DNA of 64,000 bases from UBA3006 sp031401235. Lineage in GTDB: Bacteria; Actinomycetota; Acidimicrobiia; Acidimicrobiales; Ilumatobacteraceae. This document shows positions 25,531 through 34,794 of the stretch, one piece after another. The notes beneath the pieces were generated by a model. The model did not search any database. It was not told the origin of the DNA and worked only from the letters and a program-made list of their open reading frames with translations. Position 1 is the stretch's first letter; each line of letters begins with the position of its first letter. The position numbers and the translations under genes are program-made. The stretch lies in the NCBI GenBank assembly GCA_031401235.1, contig JANNRJ010000039.1:25581-89580 (forward strand). The letters run 5' to 3'.

Positions 25531-26457
25531 TCATACAGACACCATTGCGACCGATCGATTACGACGTAATGCTGTAATCGTTAGTTTGCCGACAAGTGCA
25601 AACGCCCCGAGTACGGCAAGAATCGCCGCAATCAATAAAACTGCCACCGCCGCCCCGAGGGCCGGGTTCTGCGCTTGCAGAAACTGCGCAGCAACCAGGG
25701 CACCGGCCATATTGCCCTTGGCCCCACCGAGGATCGCCGCCGTGATGTAATCCCCGGAAAGTGGCACAAAAACGAGCACAAGACCAGCAACGATGCCGGG
25801 CATCGCCAACGGAATGGTCACTTGGACGAACGTTCGCCAGCGATTTGCGCCGAGATCTTTACTTGCTTCGCGCAATGCCGGGTCAAGACGGTCCAAGGCA
25901 ACGAAAAGAGGAAAGATCATCAGTGGCAAATAGTTGTAGACGACTCCAATTTGGAGTGCGAAGCGAGTGTCCAACAGCATTATCCCGCTATCACGAAGTC
26001 CCCAATCGATAAGAAGATTCGAAATAAATCCGTGTGGAGCGAGAACGATTCTCCATGCCATCGTGCGAATTAGAAAATTAGTGAAAAACGGAATGATCAA
26101 AATTGCGAGCAGTATCCCGCGACGCGATTCGGAAACTTTTGTGGCAAGATAATAAGCGACAGGAAGTGCGATCAGCAAACAAAGTACCGTGCCGATGACG
26201 GAAGTCCGCATTGTCTGTATGAGCACCGTGAGCAATGTTTCGTCAAGTGCCTCGCGATATCGACCGAGTGATGGATGGGAAAAGTCAACTCGACCGGCAG
26301 ACCCCGGAACCTTGGTTCCAAAACTGGCAACCACAACAAATGCAACCGGCACAAGAAAAAGCACGATGTACCACAACCACGACGGAAACGCATGCAGCAT
26401 ACGTGGCGCCCTAAGTCGGACGCGATGATTTGGCTGAGTCTGGACGACCGAGTTCAC
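25531..26457 (-). CDS. potB: Polyamine-type ABC transporter permease (PotB-like)
   Basis: A 308-residue inner-membrane permease with six predicted segments and the EAA loop LREASKDLGANRWRTFVQVTIPLAMPGI, which contacts the ATPase. The N-terminus (RAPRMLHAFPSWLWYIVLFLVPVAFVV) matches PotB/YdcU-like permeases. It lies 6 nt after potD and 19 nt before the potC start, in the same direction. Confidence 0.88.
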   Translation of the reverse strand: MNSVVQTQPNHRVRLRAPRMLHAFPSWLWYIVLFLVPVAFVVVASFGTKVPGSAGRVDFSHPSLGRYREALDETLLTVLIQTMRTSVIGTVLCLLIALPVAYYLATKVSESRRGILLAILIIPFFTNFLIRTMAWRIVLAPHGFISNLLIDWGLRDSGIMLLDTRFALQIGVVYNYLPLMIFPLFVALDRLDPALREASKDLGANRWRTFVQVTIPLAMPGIVAGLVLVFVPLSGDYITAAILGGAKGNMAGALVAAQFLQAQNPALGAAVAVLLIAAILAVLGAFALVGKLTITALRRNRSVAMVSV

Positions 26458-26463
26458 CGAAAG

Positions 26464-27624
26464 TTAGGCGCCTGCCTTGGCCTTGGTCTTGTTGTAGATG
26501 TCAACGAGTCGGTCCTGTGCGCTATTAAGTGTTTGCGGTCGCATCCGATCCACTTCTTCATTTGTAAAGAAAACCATTTCTTTATATGACATATCTGCCG
26601 CTTTCTCTTCGATTCCCTTCAAGCCGGTGTTGAAACCATGAAATTCAATTTCAGTGAGTGAATTGTCCGCGTCGAGAATGAAATTTATGAAATCGTACGC
26701 TGCGTCGAGGTTCGAAGCCCCTTTGGCGATACACCAATTGTCCATCCATAATTCGGTTTCTGGTGCACCGACCGCCCATTTATATCGTGCCGGATCGTCG
26801 CCAGCATCCTCAACTGAAATAAGTCCTTGGCGAGCATCACCATTCCAAACTTGAGAGAGCGCGTAATTGCCTTGCGTCAAGTTAATGCCGGGGTAACTAT
26901 CGAATGCCTTCACATGTTGGGCAAACTCATCGACCAGAAACGTTTCGCAGGCATCTAGATCTTCAGTTTTTTCGGTCGTCCAATCGATTCCATTTGCCCA
27001 AAAATAAATGCCTGTCAAATTAGGTGGAGTATCGATCACCGATGTCTGGCCGCTGGCCTCGGTTTGGGCAACTTTGATAAAATCGGCCCAGGTCTGAATG
27101 TCTGTCTTGACCACAGTTGTGTCATAGATCCATCCGGTGGTTCCCCAATTTTTACACACAGAATACTTGTTACCCGGATCGAATACTTGGTCGATATACG
27201 GTGCATCGAGATTTTTGAAGTTCGGAATGCGTCCAAGATCGATTTCATCCAATAGACCTTCGCGTACCATCTGAGGAATATATGGGCCAGTTGGGACGAC
27301 GATGTCGAAGCCGCTCACTCCTCCGGCCGAAACAAGTTTTTGGATTGCCTCTTCGTTCGAATTGAAGATAGTGATGTTCAATTCACCCCATGATGCGAGT
27401 AGGTCGGGGTCGTCGTACTCGGCCCATGTGAATAGGTTGAGTTTCTTGGCAAAGTCGCCGGACGAATCGGAGCTCGAATCCCCGCCGCTACAGGCCGCCA
27501 GGAATGCCGCAAGGGCCGCAGTGCCACCGGCCGCAGCAAGAAAATCTCGGCGGCTCAACTGCCCAACAATTCGTTCGGCGGTGGTACGCGACATCAGAAT
27601 GCGAGTTTGTTGACTCATTGGCAC
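26464..27624 (-). CDS. potD: Spermidine/putrescine-type substrate-binding lipoprotein
   Basis: A 386-residue solute-binding protein that delivers ligand to the PotBC permease. The N-terminus carries a twin-arginine-like motif (LSRRDFLAAAGG) followed by a lipobox LAAC, so it is probably exported folded by Tat and then lipidated. The mature part has PotD features: LNLFTWAEYDDPDLL, FDIVVPTGPYIPQMVREGLL, and YDFINFILD near the end. The GTG at 27624 has GGGGG 6 nt upstream; an ATG at 27618 is the alternative. Tat export of a PotD-like protein is common in actinobacteria. Confidence 0.88.
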   Translation of the reverse strand: MPMSQQTRILMSRTTAERIVGQLSRRDFLAAAGGTAALAAFLAACSGGDSSSDSSGDFAKKLNLFTWAEYDDPDLLASWGELNITIFNSNEEAIQKLVSAGGVSGFDIVVPTGPYIPQMVREGLLDEIDLGRIPNFKNLDAPYIDQVFDPGNKYSVCKNWGTTGWIYDTTVVKTDIQTWADFIKVAQTEASGQTSVIDTPPNLTGIYFWANGIDWTTEKTEDLDACETFLVDEFAQHVKAFDSYPGINLTQGNYALSQVWNGDARQGLISVEDAGDDPARYKWAVGAPETELWMDNWCIAKGASNLDAAYDFINFILDADNSLTEIEFHGFNTGLKGIEEKAADMSYKEMVFFTNEEVDRMRPQTLNSAQDRLVDIYNKTKAKAGA

Positions 27625-27673
27625 TAGCTACCCCCAGTTATTGCAATCGAATCCTCGATCGCGAGTGATTTCA

Positions 27674-28795
27674 TTATTTCACACTTGGTTCGGCAAACAC
27701 AAGTGCGGACTGCGATGTGCCGAACAAATACATATCTTCGCGTAGCCAACTGCACCACACCGAGTCACCTTGGTTCACCTTTGGCGCATCGTTTCTTGAG
27801 ACAAACACGATGAGATCGGTGTTCTTAGTCTTGACGACATATTGAAGCACATCGCCTAAATGAGAAATACTGATCAAGCGACCTTCCAACATGTCGCCAG
27901 AGTCAATCGGACGCTGCGTGGTTACTTCAATCATTTCTGGGCGAACGGACACGATCGCCTCGCCGCCGTCAGCTGGGTGTTCTATTCGGCGCATTGGGGT
28001 GAAGACACCGCTGAGTGTCTCAACTTGGTCGCCCCGAACGGTGCCGCGCCAGAAATTATTGCGACCAATAAAACCCGCCACAAATGCCGACGTCGGTTGT
28101 TCGTAAATAGTGTCGGGATCGGCTAATTGTTCGATGTGTCCATCAAGCATTACTGCGATGCGATTGGACATTGACATCGCTTCTTCCTGATCATGAGTGA
28201 CGAAGATAAATGTGATGCCAAGTTGGGACTGCAAAAGTTTCAACTCAATCTGCATTTCTTCGCGCAACTTGCGATCCAACGCCCCCAATGGTTCGTCCAG
28301 TAGCAATACGCTCGGCCGATTTACTAATGCACGTGCAACTGCAACCCTTTGCTGTTGACCGCCCGACAACTGAGATGGCTTTCGCGATGCCATTTTGGAC
28401 ATCTTCACCATGCCCAGCGCTTCATCAACTTTTGAGGCGATTTCAGATTTGGGAACTTTCCGTTGACGCAATCCGTAAGCGACATTATCTGCCACATTCA
28501 TGTGTGGGAATAGCGCATAATGTTGAAACACGGTGTTTACGTCACGCTTGTACGGCGGTACTCCCTGTACGAAAGTCTCTCCGATACGAATAAATCCATC
28601 GTCGGGTTGTTCGAATCCGGCGAGCAAACGTAGCGTCGTGGTTTTACCACATCCGCTTGGCCCAAGTAGTGAGAGAAATTCGCCGGGCTTCACTTGCAGG
28701 TCAATTGCATCAACCGCAATTACATCGCCGTAACGCTTTGTAACGTTGACTAGTTCAACTGATCCGCGTTCGTGGGTGGCCCCTGAAGTCGACAC
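27674..28795 (-). CDS. potA: Polyamine-type ABC transporter ATPase (PotA-like)
   Basis: A 373-residue ATPase energising the PotBC permease. Walker A GPSGCGKT is at about 45-52, followed by the Q-loop, signature LSGGQQQR, Walker B VLLLDEPLGALD and the switch His (FVTHDQEEA). A C-terminal TOBE-type regulatory domain (about 240-370) fits PotA. It is 3 nt after the aldehyde dehydrogenase gene and 49 nt before potD, all in the same direction. Confidence 0.93.
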   Translation of the reverse strand: MSTSGATHERGSVELVNVTKRYGDVIAVDAIDLQVKPGEFLSLLGPSGCGKTTTLRLLAGFEQPDDGFIRIGETFVQGVPPYKRDVNTVFQHYALFPHMNVADNVAYGLRQRKVPKSEIASKVDEALGMVKMSKMASRKPSQLSGGQQQRVAVARALVNRPSVLLLDEPLGALDRKLREEMQIELKLLQSQLGITFIFVTHDQEEAMSMSNRIAVMLDGHIEQLADPDTIYEQPTSAFVAGFIGRNNFWRGTVRGDQVETLSGVFTPMRRIEHPADGGEAIVSVRPEMIEVTTQRPIDSGDMLEGRLISISHLGDVLQYVVKTKNTDLIVFVSRNDAPKVNQGDSVWCSWLREDMYLFGTSQSALVFAEPSVK

Positions 28796-28798
28796 TAA

Positions 28799-30223
28799 CT
28801 AACTCTGCAGATTGATCATGACGTGCTTAATGCGCGTGTAATCATCAAGAGCATATGCCGACAGGTCCTTGCCATATCCAGATTTTTTGTAGCCGCCATG
28901 GGGCATTTCTGCGACCATTGGAATATGAGTATTTACCCACACACACCCAAAATCAAGATTCTTGGTCATCCGCATGGCGCGACCAAGATCCTTCGTCCAC
29001 ACCGATGAAGCAAGAGCGTATTCCACTCCATTTGCCCATTTTAAAGCCTCGGCTTCGTCACTGAATTTCTGAACAGTAATAACTGGACCGAAAATTTCAT
29101 TTTGAATCATCTCGTCATCTTGATGAAGATCGGAAACGACGGTCGGTTCGAAGAAATAACCGTCCCGCTTAACTGTCGAGCCACCCGCCATAACTTTGGC
29201 ATGATTAGGAGTGCGATCCAAGAAGCCTTTTACCTTCGACACTTGTGCTTCATTATTCAGCGGTCCGTACAGCACGTCTTCGTCTGGTGAGCCAGTCTTT
29301 GTTTTGCCGGCTTGCTCGGCTAGCGCATCAACCAGATCTCGATAAATGCGCGGTCCGGCAATTACTCGCGTAGCCGCGGTGCAGTCTTGACCAGCATTAA
29401 AATATCCGGTCATTGCGATTATCTCGGAGGCTGCCGCCACGTCGGCATCGTCGAACACGATTACTGGCGCTTTTCCACCCAATTCAAGATGCACGCGCTT
29501 CAAACTCTTGGCAGCAGCCGCAGCAACTTCCATTCCGGCTCGAACCGAGCCGGTAATCGAAACCATGCTCGGAGTGTCGTGCAGCACCATTCCACGACCA
29601 GTGTCGCGATCCCCGCATATGACGTTGAATACGCCTGGCGGTAAAAATTCGGCGGCAATTTCAGCCAACAACGATGTCGAAGCGGGGGTTGTATCTGATG
29701 GCTTGAGCACAACAGTGTTGCCAGCCGCGATTGCCGGAACGAATTTCCATGCCGCCATCATTAATGGATAGTTCCAAGGCGTGACTTGGGCACAGACTCC
29801 AATGGGCTCACGACGAATATAGGAAGTGAAGTTCGTCATGTATTCACCGGCACTCTTGCCTTCCAACATGCGCGCCGCGCCAGCGAAGAAACGAATCTGG
29901 TCAAGCATCGGCGGAACTTCTTCTGCATACGTGATCGCCCTTGGCTTACCCGTATTTTCGATTTCAATCTCGATCAGATCAGTGATTCGAGATTCCATTG
30001 CGTCGGCAATGCGAAATAATGCAAGCGAACGCTGAGAAGGTGTCGTGTTCTTCCAACTATCGAACGCTGACGCCGCAGCCTTCATCGCCTCGTCAATGTC
30101 GGACTGACCAGAGAGTGCGGCAGTGCCATATTGCGTTCCGCTCACGGGGTCAATAAGAGTTGTCGTGCGGCCATCGGCGGCATCCAAATACTTACCGTTT
30201 ATAAAATTTTTGAATGATTTCAT
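28799..30223 (-). CDS. Aldehyde dehydrogenase, probably gamma-aminobutyraldehyde type
   Basis: A 474-residue NAD(P)-dependent aldehyde dehydrogenase. Catalytic residues are in place: Asn151 in TPWNYPLMMAAWK, Glu247 in HLELGGKAPV and Cys281 in YFNAGQDCTAATR. The sequence resembles PatD/YdcW (4-aminobutyraldehyde dehydrogenase), which oxidises the product of putrescine transamination to GABA. Being first gene of an operon with a putrescine/spermidine-type transporter supports this substrate (inference). TAGTGT lies exactly 6 nt before the ATG. It is divergent from ald. Confidence 0.88.
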   Translation of the reverse strand: MKSFKNFINGKYLDAADGRTTTLIDPVSGTQYGTAALSGQSDIDEAMKAAASAFDSWKNTTPSQRSLALFRIADAMESRITDLIEIEIENTGKPRAITYAEEVPPMLDQIRFFAGAARMLEGKSAGEYMTNFTSYIRREPIGVCAQVTPWNYPLMMAAWKFVPAIAAGNTVVLKPSDTTPASTSLLAEIAAEFLPPGVFNVICGDRDTGRGMVLHDTPSMVSITGSVRAGMEVAAAAAKSLKRVHLELGGKAPVIVFDDADVAAASEIIAMTGYFNAGQDCTAATRVIAGPRIYRDLVDALAEQAGKTKTGSPDEDVLYGPLNNEAQVSKVKGFLDRTPNHAKVMAGGSTVKRDGYFFEPTVVSDLHQDDEMIQNEIFGPVITVQKFSDEAEALKWANGVEYALASSVWTKDLGRAMRMTKNLDFGCVWVNTHIPMVAEMPHGGYKKSGYGKDLSAYALDDYTRIKHVMINLQS

Positions 30224-30229
30224 GAAACA

Positions 30230-30235
30230 ACACTA
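30230..30235 (-). promoter_or_regulatory. -10 box of the aldehyde dehydrogenase/polyamine operon
   Basis: TAGTGT on the minus strand ends 6 nt before the ATG at 30223; the same hexamer and spacing precede murF. Confidence 0.5.
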
Positions 30236-30302
30236 ACCATTAGTCACCAACTGATTCCAACGATGCGGCTGCGCATACTAGGAGTTACCGCGGCCGATGC
30301 GC

Positions 30303-30308
30303 TATAAA
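30303..30308 (+). promoter_or_regulatory. -10 box of ald (leaderless)
   Basis: TATAAA ends 6 nt before the ald ATG at 30315, so the expected transcription start coincides with the start codon. Confidence 0.55.
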
Positions 30309-30314
30309 TAGACC

Positions 30315-31451
30315 ATGAGCAATGACGCTCCGGCTATTCGGACTCTCGGCGTACCCAAAGAAATCAAAGCATCTGAAGGTCGAGTTTCGCTCACTCCCGA
30401 CGGTGTTCGTGAATTTGAACGACTTGGAGTTGAAGTATTCGTTGAAACCCAAGCGGGTGATGCTGCCTCGATATCCGATGCCGACTACAAGGCAGCAGGG
30501 GCAACCATTGTGCCGACCGCGGCCGATGCGTGGAGCCAGCAAATGGTGGTAAAAGTAAAGGAGCCAAAGTCCGAAGAGTTTGGCTATCTACGTTCGGACC
30601 TCACACTATTCACCTATTTACATTTGGCTGCCTATCCGAATGTGGCAGAAGCGTTGGTGCGGGCGAAGACCACTTCAATTGCCTATGAAACAGTCCAGCT
30701 CGAAGATTCGTCGCTGCCGTTGCTCGCACCGATGAGCGAAATTGCGGGCAGACTGGCGACACAAGCCGGCGCTTACTTTTTGGAGCGTCCACATGGCGGT
30801 CGTGGAGTTCTTATGGGCGGTGCCCCCGGAGTGCGACCGGCTCGCGTTGTGGTTATTGGTGCCGGAAATGTCGGTTGGAATTCCGCATGGATCGCCGGTG
30901 GAATGGAAGCGGAAGTCTTCGTATTGGATAAGAACTTGGATCGTTTGCGATATCTCGACCAAATTCTCAAAAGTCGGATCACGACCATTGCTTCAAACCG
31001 CGGCGCAATCGAACGCTTCGTCGCTGAGGCTGACCTCGTGATTGGTGCGGTTCTCATCGCCGGTGCCCGCGCACCTGTCGTCGTTACTCAAGAAATGGTG
31101 AGATCAATGAAACGTGGTGCGGTAATTGTGGATGTGGCAGTTGACCAAGGCGGGTGCATTGAGACGACACATGAAACCACACATTCCGAACCGGTGTACG
31201 AAATGCATGGCGTCTTGCATTATGCCGTCGGCAACATGCCTGGCGCCGTTCCACATACAAGCACTTACGCTTTGACCAACGCCACACTCCCCTATCAAAT
31301 GACGATTGCAAAACTAGGCACGCAAGCGGCCGCGACGGGCAACACCGCAATTGCCCATGGCGTTAACACCGTCAATGGTCACATCACAAATGAGGCGGTA
31401 GCCACTGGCTTGTCAGCAAACTATGTCGAACCACTTGTTGCGTTGAATTAA
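30315..31451 (+). CDS. ald: Alanine dehydrogenase
   Basis: Ald interconverts L-alanine and pyruvate plus ammonium with NAD. The 378-residue protein has VPKEIKASEGRVSLTPDGV at the N-terminus (substrate Arg and Lys), a catalytic His in LFTYLHLAAYP, the NAD-binding VVVIGAGNVGWNSAWIAGGM near residue 175 and the family signature GNMPGAVPHTSTYALTNATL. The near relative transhydrogenase alpha subunit is excluded by this last motif and by the lack of membrane segments. The divergent promoter region is about 90 bp. Confidence 0.93.
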   Translation: MSNDAPAIRTLGVPKEIKASEGRVSLTPDGVREFERLGVEVFVETQAGDAASISDADYKAAGATIVPTAADAWSQQMVVKVKEPKSEEFGYLRSDLTLFTYLHLAAYPNVAEALVRAKTTSIAYETVQLEDSSLPLLAPMSEIAGRLATQAGAYFLERPHGGRGVLMGGAPGVRPARVVVIGAGNVGWNSAWIAGGMEAEVFVLDKNLDRLRYLDQILKSRITTIASNRGAIERFVAEADLVIGAVLIAGARAPVVVTQEMVRSMKRGAVIVDVAVDQGGCIETTHETTHSEPVYEMHGVLHYAVGNMPGAVPHTSTYALTNATLPYQMTIAKLGTQAAATGNTAIAHGVNTVNGHITNEAVATGLSANYVEPLVALN

Positions 31452-31466
31452 GCGGGCCTCGTCAAC

Positions 31467-31664
31467 TTAGTCACAACACGAATCACGCCAACCACACGAT
31501 CTGCATCTGTAGTGAGCGTGTTCGGGCAGTAGGGGTGACTCGCACAACGGACATTGTGAAAAAATTCCTCGCGGTGAAACGCACGCCGAGATCGGTGTGA
31601 CACCTGACGACTTCGTTGTTGCCACAGATACACCGGCTTCGCTTGTAGCGTTGATCTGATTCAC
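31467..31664 (-). CDS. Small zinc-ribbon protein
   Basis: A 65-residue frame whose C-terminal half carries CPLCESPLLPEH followed by YRCRSCGWRDSCCD and stop. Two CxxC pairs separated by about 13 residues form a zinc-ribbon pattern, ending in a CC doublet. Similar short ribbons are common in actinobacteria. The N-terminal half shows no pattern. The GTG at 31664 directly abuts AAGGA, too close for a normal ribosome binding site, so the true start may be downstream. It lies convergent to ald, 15 nt after its stop. Function unknown. Confidence 0.55.
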   Translation of the reverse strand: MNQINATSEAGVSVATTKSSGVTPISACVSPRGIFSQCPLCESPLLPEHAHYRCRSCGWRDSCCD

Positions 31665-31714
31665 TCCTTGCCATTCTTATCCATCACCTCGTTCGAAATG
31701 TGCACTCTCTCACT

Positions 31715-32986
31715 GTGACTGATACCAGTTCAACACCAATCGAAGATTCGCCGAACCAGCACCGGCCGGGTAGTGCCCGCGCGGCACTTGCCGTGCGAGA
31801 TTTTCGATATATGTGGTACGGATCGTTTTTGTCGAACATTGGCACATGGATGCAAAACGTGGTGCTCCCCGCCTACATTTATCATCGAACTGGCCGAGCA
31901 TCGCTCGTGGCATTGCTTGTATTTGCCCAACTTGGTCCACTGCTTGTCCTATCCATCCCTGCCGGCGTTTTTGCCGACCGATTTGACCGCCGAACTTGGC
32001 TTATCTCGATGCAATCTATGCAGTTGCTGTTTTCGGTGTTATTGGCATTTTTGGCCCTCGGGACACCTGCGGTTTGGATGCTCTTTTTGGCTGCTCTTGG
32101 CGTTGGCGTGGGGAACGCTCTCAATGCACCAGCCTGGTCGGCCGTACTTCCATCGCTTGTTCGTCATGAAGACATTGCTGGCGCAATTTCGTTAAATTCC
32201 ACCGTCATAAACGGATCACGAGTAATCGGACCGATCATCGTTGCAGTGTTATCGCAATGGGGAGTGTCCACGGCTGAGTTCTTTTTCATGAATGGTGCAA
32301 CTTATCTATTTATCATTGCCGCATTGCTCAGTGTGCATATTCCTGTTGTTGCCAAAGACCCAACGCAAGGGTGGCGCCGATTCACCCGGGGTATTGAAAT
32401 TGCTCGTCAACGACCAGTTATTCGTCGTCTGATTTTCACTCTTGCATCGTTTTCATTGTTGTCACTTCCCTATGTCGGACTTTTCCCAGCAGTTGCACGA
32501 CTGAACTTCGGTATCGACGAAAGCGGTGTTCTTTATAAATGGTTGTATGCAACATGGGGTCTTGGGGCGTGTCTCGGCGGTCTTGCCATTGGCACAGTAT
32601 GCGTAAGTTTCGACAAGCGGTCACTTATCCGTTACGGGTTCTTCGGTATTGCTATCAGCATGTTTGGGTTTGCTTTGTCACGATCGCCTTTGCCTGCATT
32701 TTTGTTCGGATTTGTTCTTGGATTTTTCTACTTCTTTACAACCACTTCGATGATGACGGTTCTTCAGGGTCGGCTTGAACCAGAAATTCGTGGACGGATC
32801 ATGGCATTGTGGTTTATGGCATTTGGCGGAACGGTGCCGTTGGGGAATTTATTGTTTGGACCACTCATTGATTCCCACGGCGCACAATGGCTATTACTTA
32901 TGGGCGCGTTGTGGGCCGGATTTCTTGCGTTGTGGTGCAACATTGGTGCCTTGGACTCGCGCGAGAAGTCACTTTCAGTTCACTAA
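31715..32986 (+). CDS. MFS transporter, EntS/MFS_3 type
   Basis: A roughly 423-residue permease with 12 predicted segments. It has the MFS_3/EntS pattern: RDFRYMWYGSFLSNIGTWMQNV at the start, the loop 2-3 motif GVFADRFDRRTW, and ALNAPAWSAVLPSLV with NSTVINGSRVIGPIIV. Family members export siderophores, macrolides or other drugs; the substrate is unknown. The frame can start at GTG 31700 or GTG 31715; neither has a clear binding site. Its 3' end overlaps the convergent murF by 12 nt. Confidence 0.87.
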   Translation: MTDTSSTPIEDSPNQHRPGSARAALAVRDFRYMWYGSFLSNIGTWMQNVVLPAYIYHRTGRASLVALLVFAQLGPLLVLSIPAGVFADRFDRRTWLISMQSMQLLFSVLLAFLALGTPAVWMLFLAALGVGVGNALNAPAWSAVLPSLVRHEDIAGAISLNSTVINGSRVIGPIIVAVLSQWGVSTAEFFFMNGATYLFIIAALLSVHIPVVAKDPTQGWRRFTRGIEIARQRPVIRRLIFTLASFSLLSLPYVGLFPAVARLNFGIDESGVLYKWLYATWGLGACLGGLAIGTVCVSFDKRSLIRYGFFGIAISMFGFALSRSPLPAFLFGFVLGFFYFFTTTSMMTVLQGRLEPEIRGRIMALWFMAFGGTVPLGNLLFGPLIDSHGAQWLLLMGALWAGFLALWCNIGALDSREKSLSVH

Positions 32987-34285
32987 TCGATCCACCAGGC
33001 GCTCTAAACCGCAAATTCGCGAGCCCTTAACGATCACCACATCTCCATAACCCATTCCGACGAGTTCGGCAAGTGCTTCATCGATACTCCGAGACGGTTC
33101 TCCATACAGCGGCGTCCCTACGGCAATTATCCGAATCGAATTTTCCCTAGCCATTGTGGCAATTCGAACATGTTCTGCTTCCGGTTGAGCAAGTTCGGCC
33201 ATTGGACCCAAGACTGCAATTCGACGACGAGCATCCATTGCGGTCAACGTCGCAAATGCCGCCGCCATTGAAGCCGGGCTAGCGTTGTAGGAGTCATCGA
33301 GCACAAGGGCCCCTGACATAACCGTGTGTAGTTGCATTCGCCTTGGTGTCATAGATGCAGAGGCAAGCCCATTAGCGGCTGTGTGAATATCCGCTCCTAT
33401 TGCGCCGGTCACGGCAATCGCAGCAGCAGCATTTAGTGCCATGTGTCGACCTGGAATCTGCAACGAATAAACACAATTGCCCCAAGGTGTGTTGAGTTGT
33501 GTTGTCGATCGACCGTGGTAATCCAGCCGAATTGATTCGATGTGCACATCAGCCCGATCCGATTCGCCAAAGGTCAATACCGTGGCTGGAGTGTTCCCAG
33601 CCATCGCCAACACTCTCCAATCATCGGCACAAAGTACCGCCGTACCAGTCGAATCAAGCGATTCAGGCAATTCAGACTTTGCCCTGGCAACCCCTTCAAT
33701 GTCTCCCACTCGCTCGGTATGTGTCTCGCCAACACTTATCACGACACCGATCACTGGTCGAGCAATGTCACACAGACGTCGAATTTCACCGAACCCGCGC
33801 ATTCCCATTTCCAGTATTAGGCATTGCACATCGTCGCGTGAATTCAAAATCGCTGTTGGTAGACCTTGATCATTGTTGAATGAACGCTCACTGGCGCTCA
33901 CCCGAAACTGAGATCCAAGCGCAGCGGCAACGAAATCCTTCGTAGATGTCTTGCCCACCGAACCAGTGATTGCAATGATTCGATTTTCAAGTTGACTCTC
34001 CAGTTTGCTGCGTGCCCAGGTTCCAAGTTGCATCAAGGCGCCGAGGGTGTCGGACACCACAATGGCGGTGCGACCCTGGCTTGGTCGAGTCGTCAAATAT
34101 GCGCCGGCACCAGCCTGAAGTGCGTGCACAATGTAATCATGACCGTCCTTTTCTGCGGTGATCGGTACGAACAATTGCCCAGGCTGAATTGTTCGTGAAT
34201 CAAACGATGCCCCGATGAGATGGGCATTTTGTCCGACTAATTCACCGCCGGTTGCACGAGCAACGTCGCTGGCCATAAAACGCAT
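32975..34285 (-). CDS. murF: UDP-MurNAc-tripeptide:D-Ala-D-Ala ligase
   Basis: MurF adds D-Ala-D-Ala to UDP-MurNAc-tripeptide, finishing the cytoplasmic peptidoglycan precursor. The 436-residue protein has the Mur ligase ATP loop AITGSVGKTSTKDFV near residue 103, the GMRGFGEI motif, the DDSYNASPASM motif specific to MurF, and an N-terminal UDP-binding domain. ddl, which makes D-Ala-D-Ala, lies 1.3 kb away on the other strand. TAGTGT lies exactly 6 nt before the ATG at 34285. Confidence 0.94.
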   Translation of the reverse strand: MRFMASDVARATGGELVGQNAHLIGASFDSRTIQPGQLFVPITAEKDGHDYIVHALQAGAGAYLTTRPSQGRTAIVVSDTLGALMQLGTWARSKLESQLENRIIAITGSVGKTSTKDFVAAALGSQFRVSASERSFNNDQGLPTAILNSRDDVQCLILEMGMRGFGEIRRLCDIARPVIGVVISVGETHTERVGDIEGVARAKSELPESLDSTGTAVLCADDWRVLAMAGNTPATVLTFGESDRADVHIESIRLDYHGRSTTQLNTPWGNCVYSLQIPGRHMALNAAAAIAVTGAIGADIHTAANGLASASMTPRRMQLHTVMSGALVLDDSYNASPASMAAAFATLTAMDARRRIAVLGPMAELAQPEAEHVRIATMARENSIRIIAVGTPLYGEPSRSIDEALAELVGMGYGDVVIVKGSRICGLERLVDRLVN

Positions 34286-34291
34286 ACAACG

Positions 34292-34297
34292 ACACTA
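34292..34297 (-). promoter_or_regulatory. -10 box of murF (leaderless)
   Basis: TAGTGT on the minus strand ends 6 nt before the murF ATG at 34285. Confidence 0.5.
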
Positions 34298-34372
34298 CCT
34301 ATAGGTGTGAATTCAACACTGATGTACAGCATCGTCAATCGTTTTCGATTTAATTGTGGCGAATCTGCCATA

Positions 34373-34402
34373 TTTAAACCCATCGAATTCGAGGGGTTTA
34401 AA
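34373..34402. repeat. Inverted repeat between the toxin-like gene and murF
   Basis: TTTAAACCC / GGGTTTAAA, 9-bp perfect arms with a 12-nt spacer. It lies downstream of the toxin-like gene and upstream of murF, so it could end toxin transcription, but no T-run follows on either strand. Confidence 0.4.
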
Positions 34403-34443
34403 AACAGACACCGTCGGACTCGAGTTTGCGCAGCCCGAGACGC

Positions 34444-34794
34444 CTACTTGGTCTCATTGGGGTGCCGAGCGGTGGCCTTGGTTATCCAGACTGTCTTCTT
34501 TGTCTGGTCGATGGCGTACCAAACGCGCCCCCCACCAGCCAATTCGTATTGCCATTGCGGCAGCCACTCTCCTCGAATCTGAGCATGTCCGAGCGCTCCC
34601 TTGAGTGGCCCCTGCCTGTCTCGATTATCGGAATGAGTTGGATCTGTCGTGAGTTTGTCGAACAGAGTTGCAATTCTCGACGCCATCTGAGAAGAAAGCT
34701 CCTCCCATCCTTTGCCAGTTTCACTGTCCGCATACCGGATAATCCACTGGCCTGGCTGTGGAGGTCGTGTGGCGCGAGCGCCTCGCTTCGTCAT
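34444..34794 (-). CDS. Probable toxin of a type II toxin-antitoxin pair
   Basis: A 116-residue basic protein. The second half (WQYELAGGGRVWYAIDQTKKTVWITKATARHP) has the alternating strand pattern of RelE/ParE-like toxins, with an Arg/Trp/Tyr-rich core typical of ribonuclease toxins of this fold; a Gly-rich loop precedes VWYAID. I assign it from this pattern, from its size, and from the ATGA overlap (34791-34794) with a gene whose N-terminus is Phd-like. No specific family can be named with certainty. Confidence 0.6.
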   Translation of the reverse strand: MTKRGARATRPPQPGQWIIRYADSETGKGWEELSSQMASRIATLFDKLTTDPTHSDNRDRQGPLKGALGHAQIRGEWLPQWQYELAGGGRVWYAIDQTKKTVWITKATARHPNETK

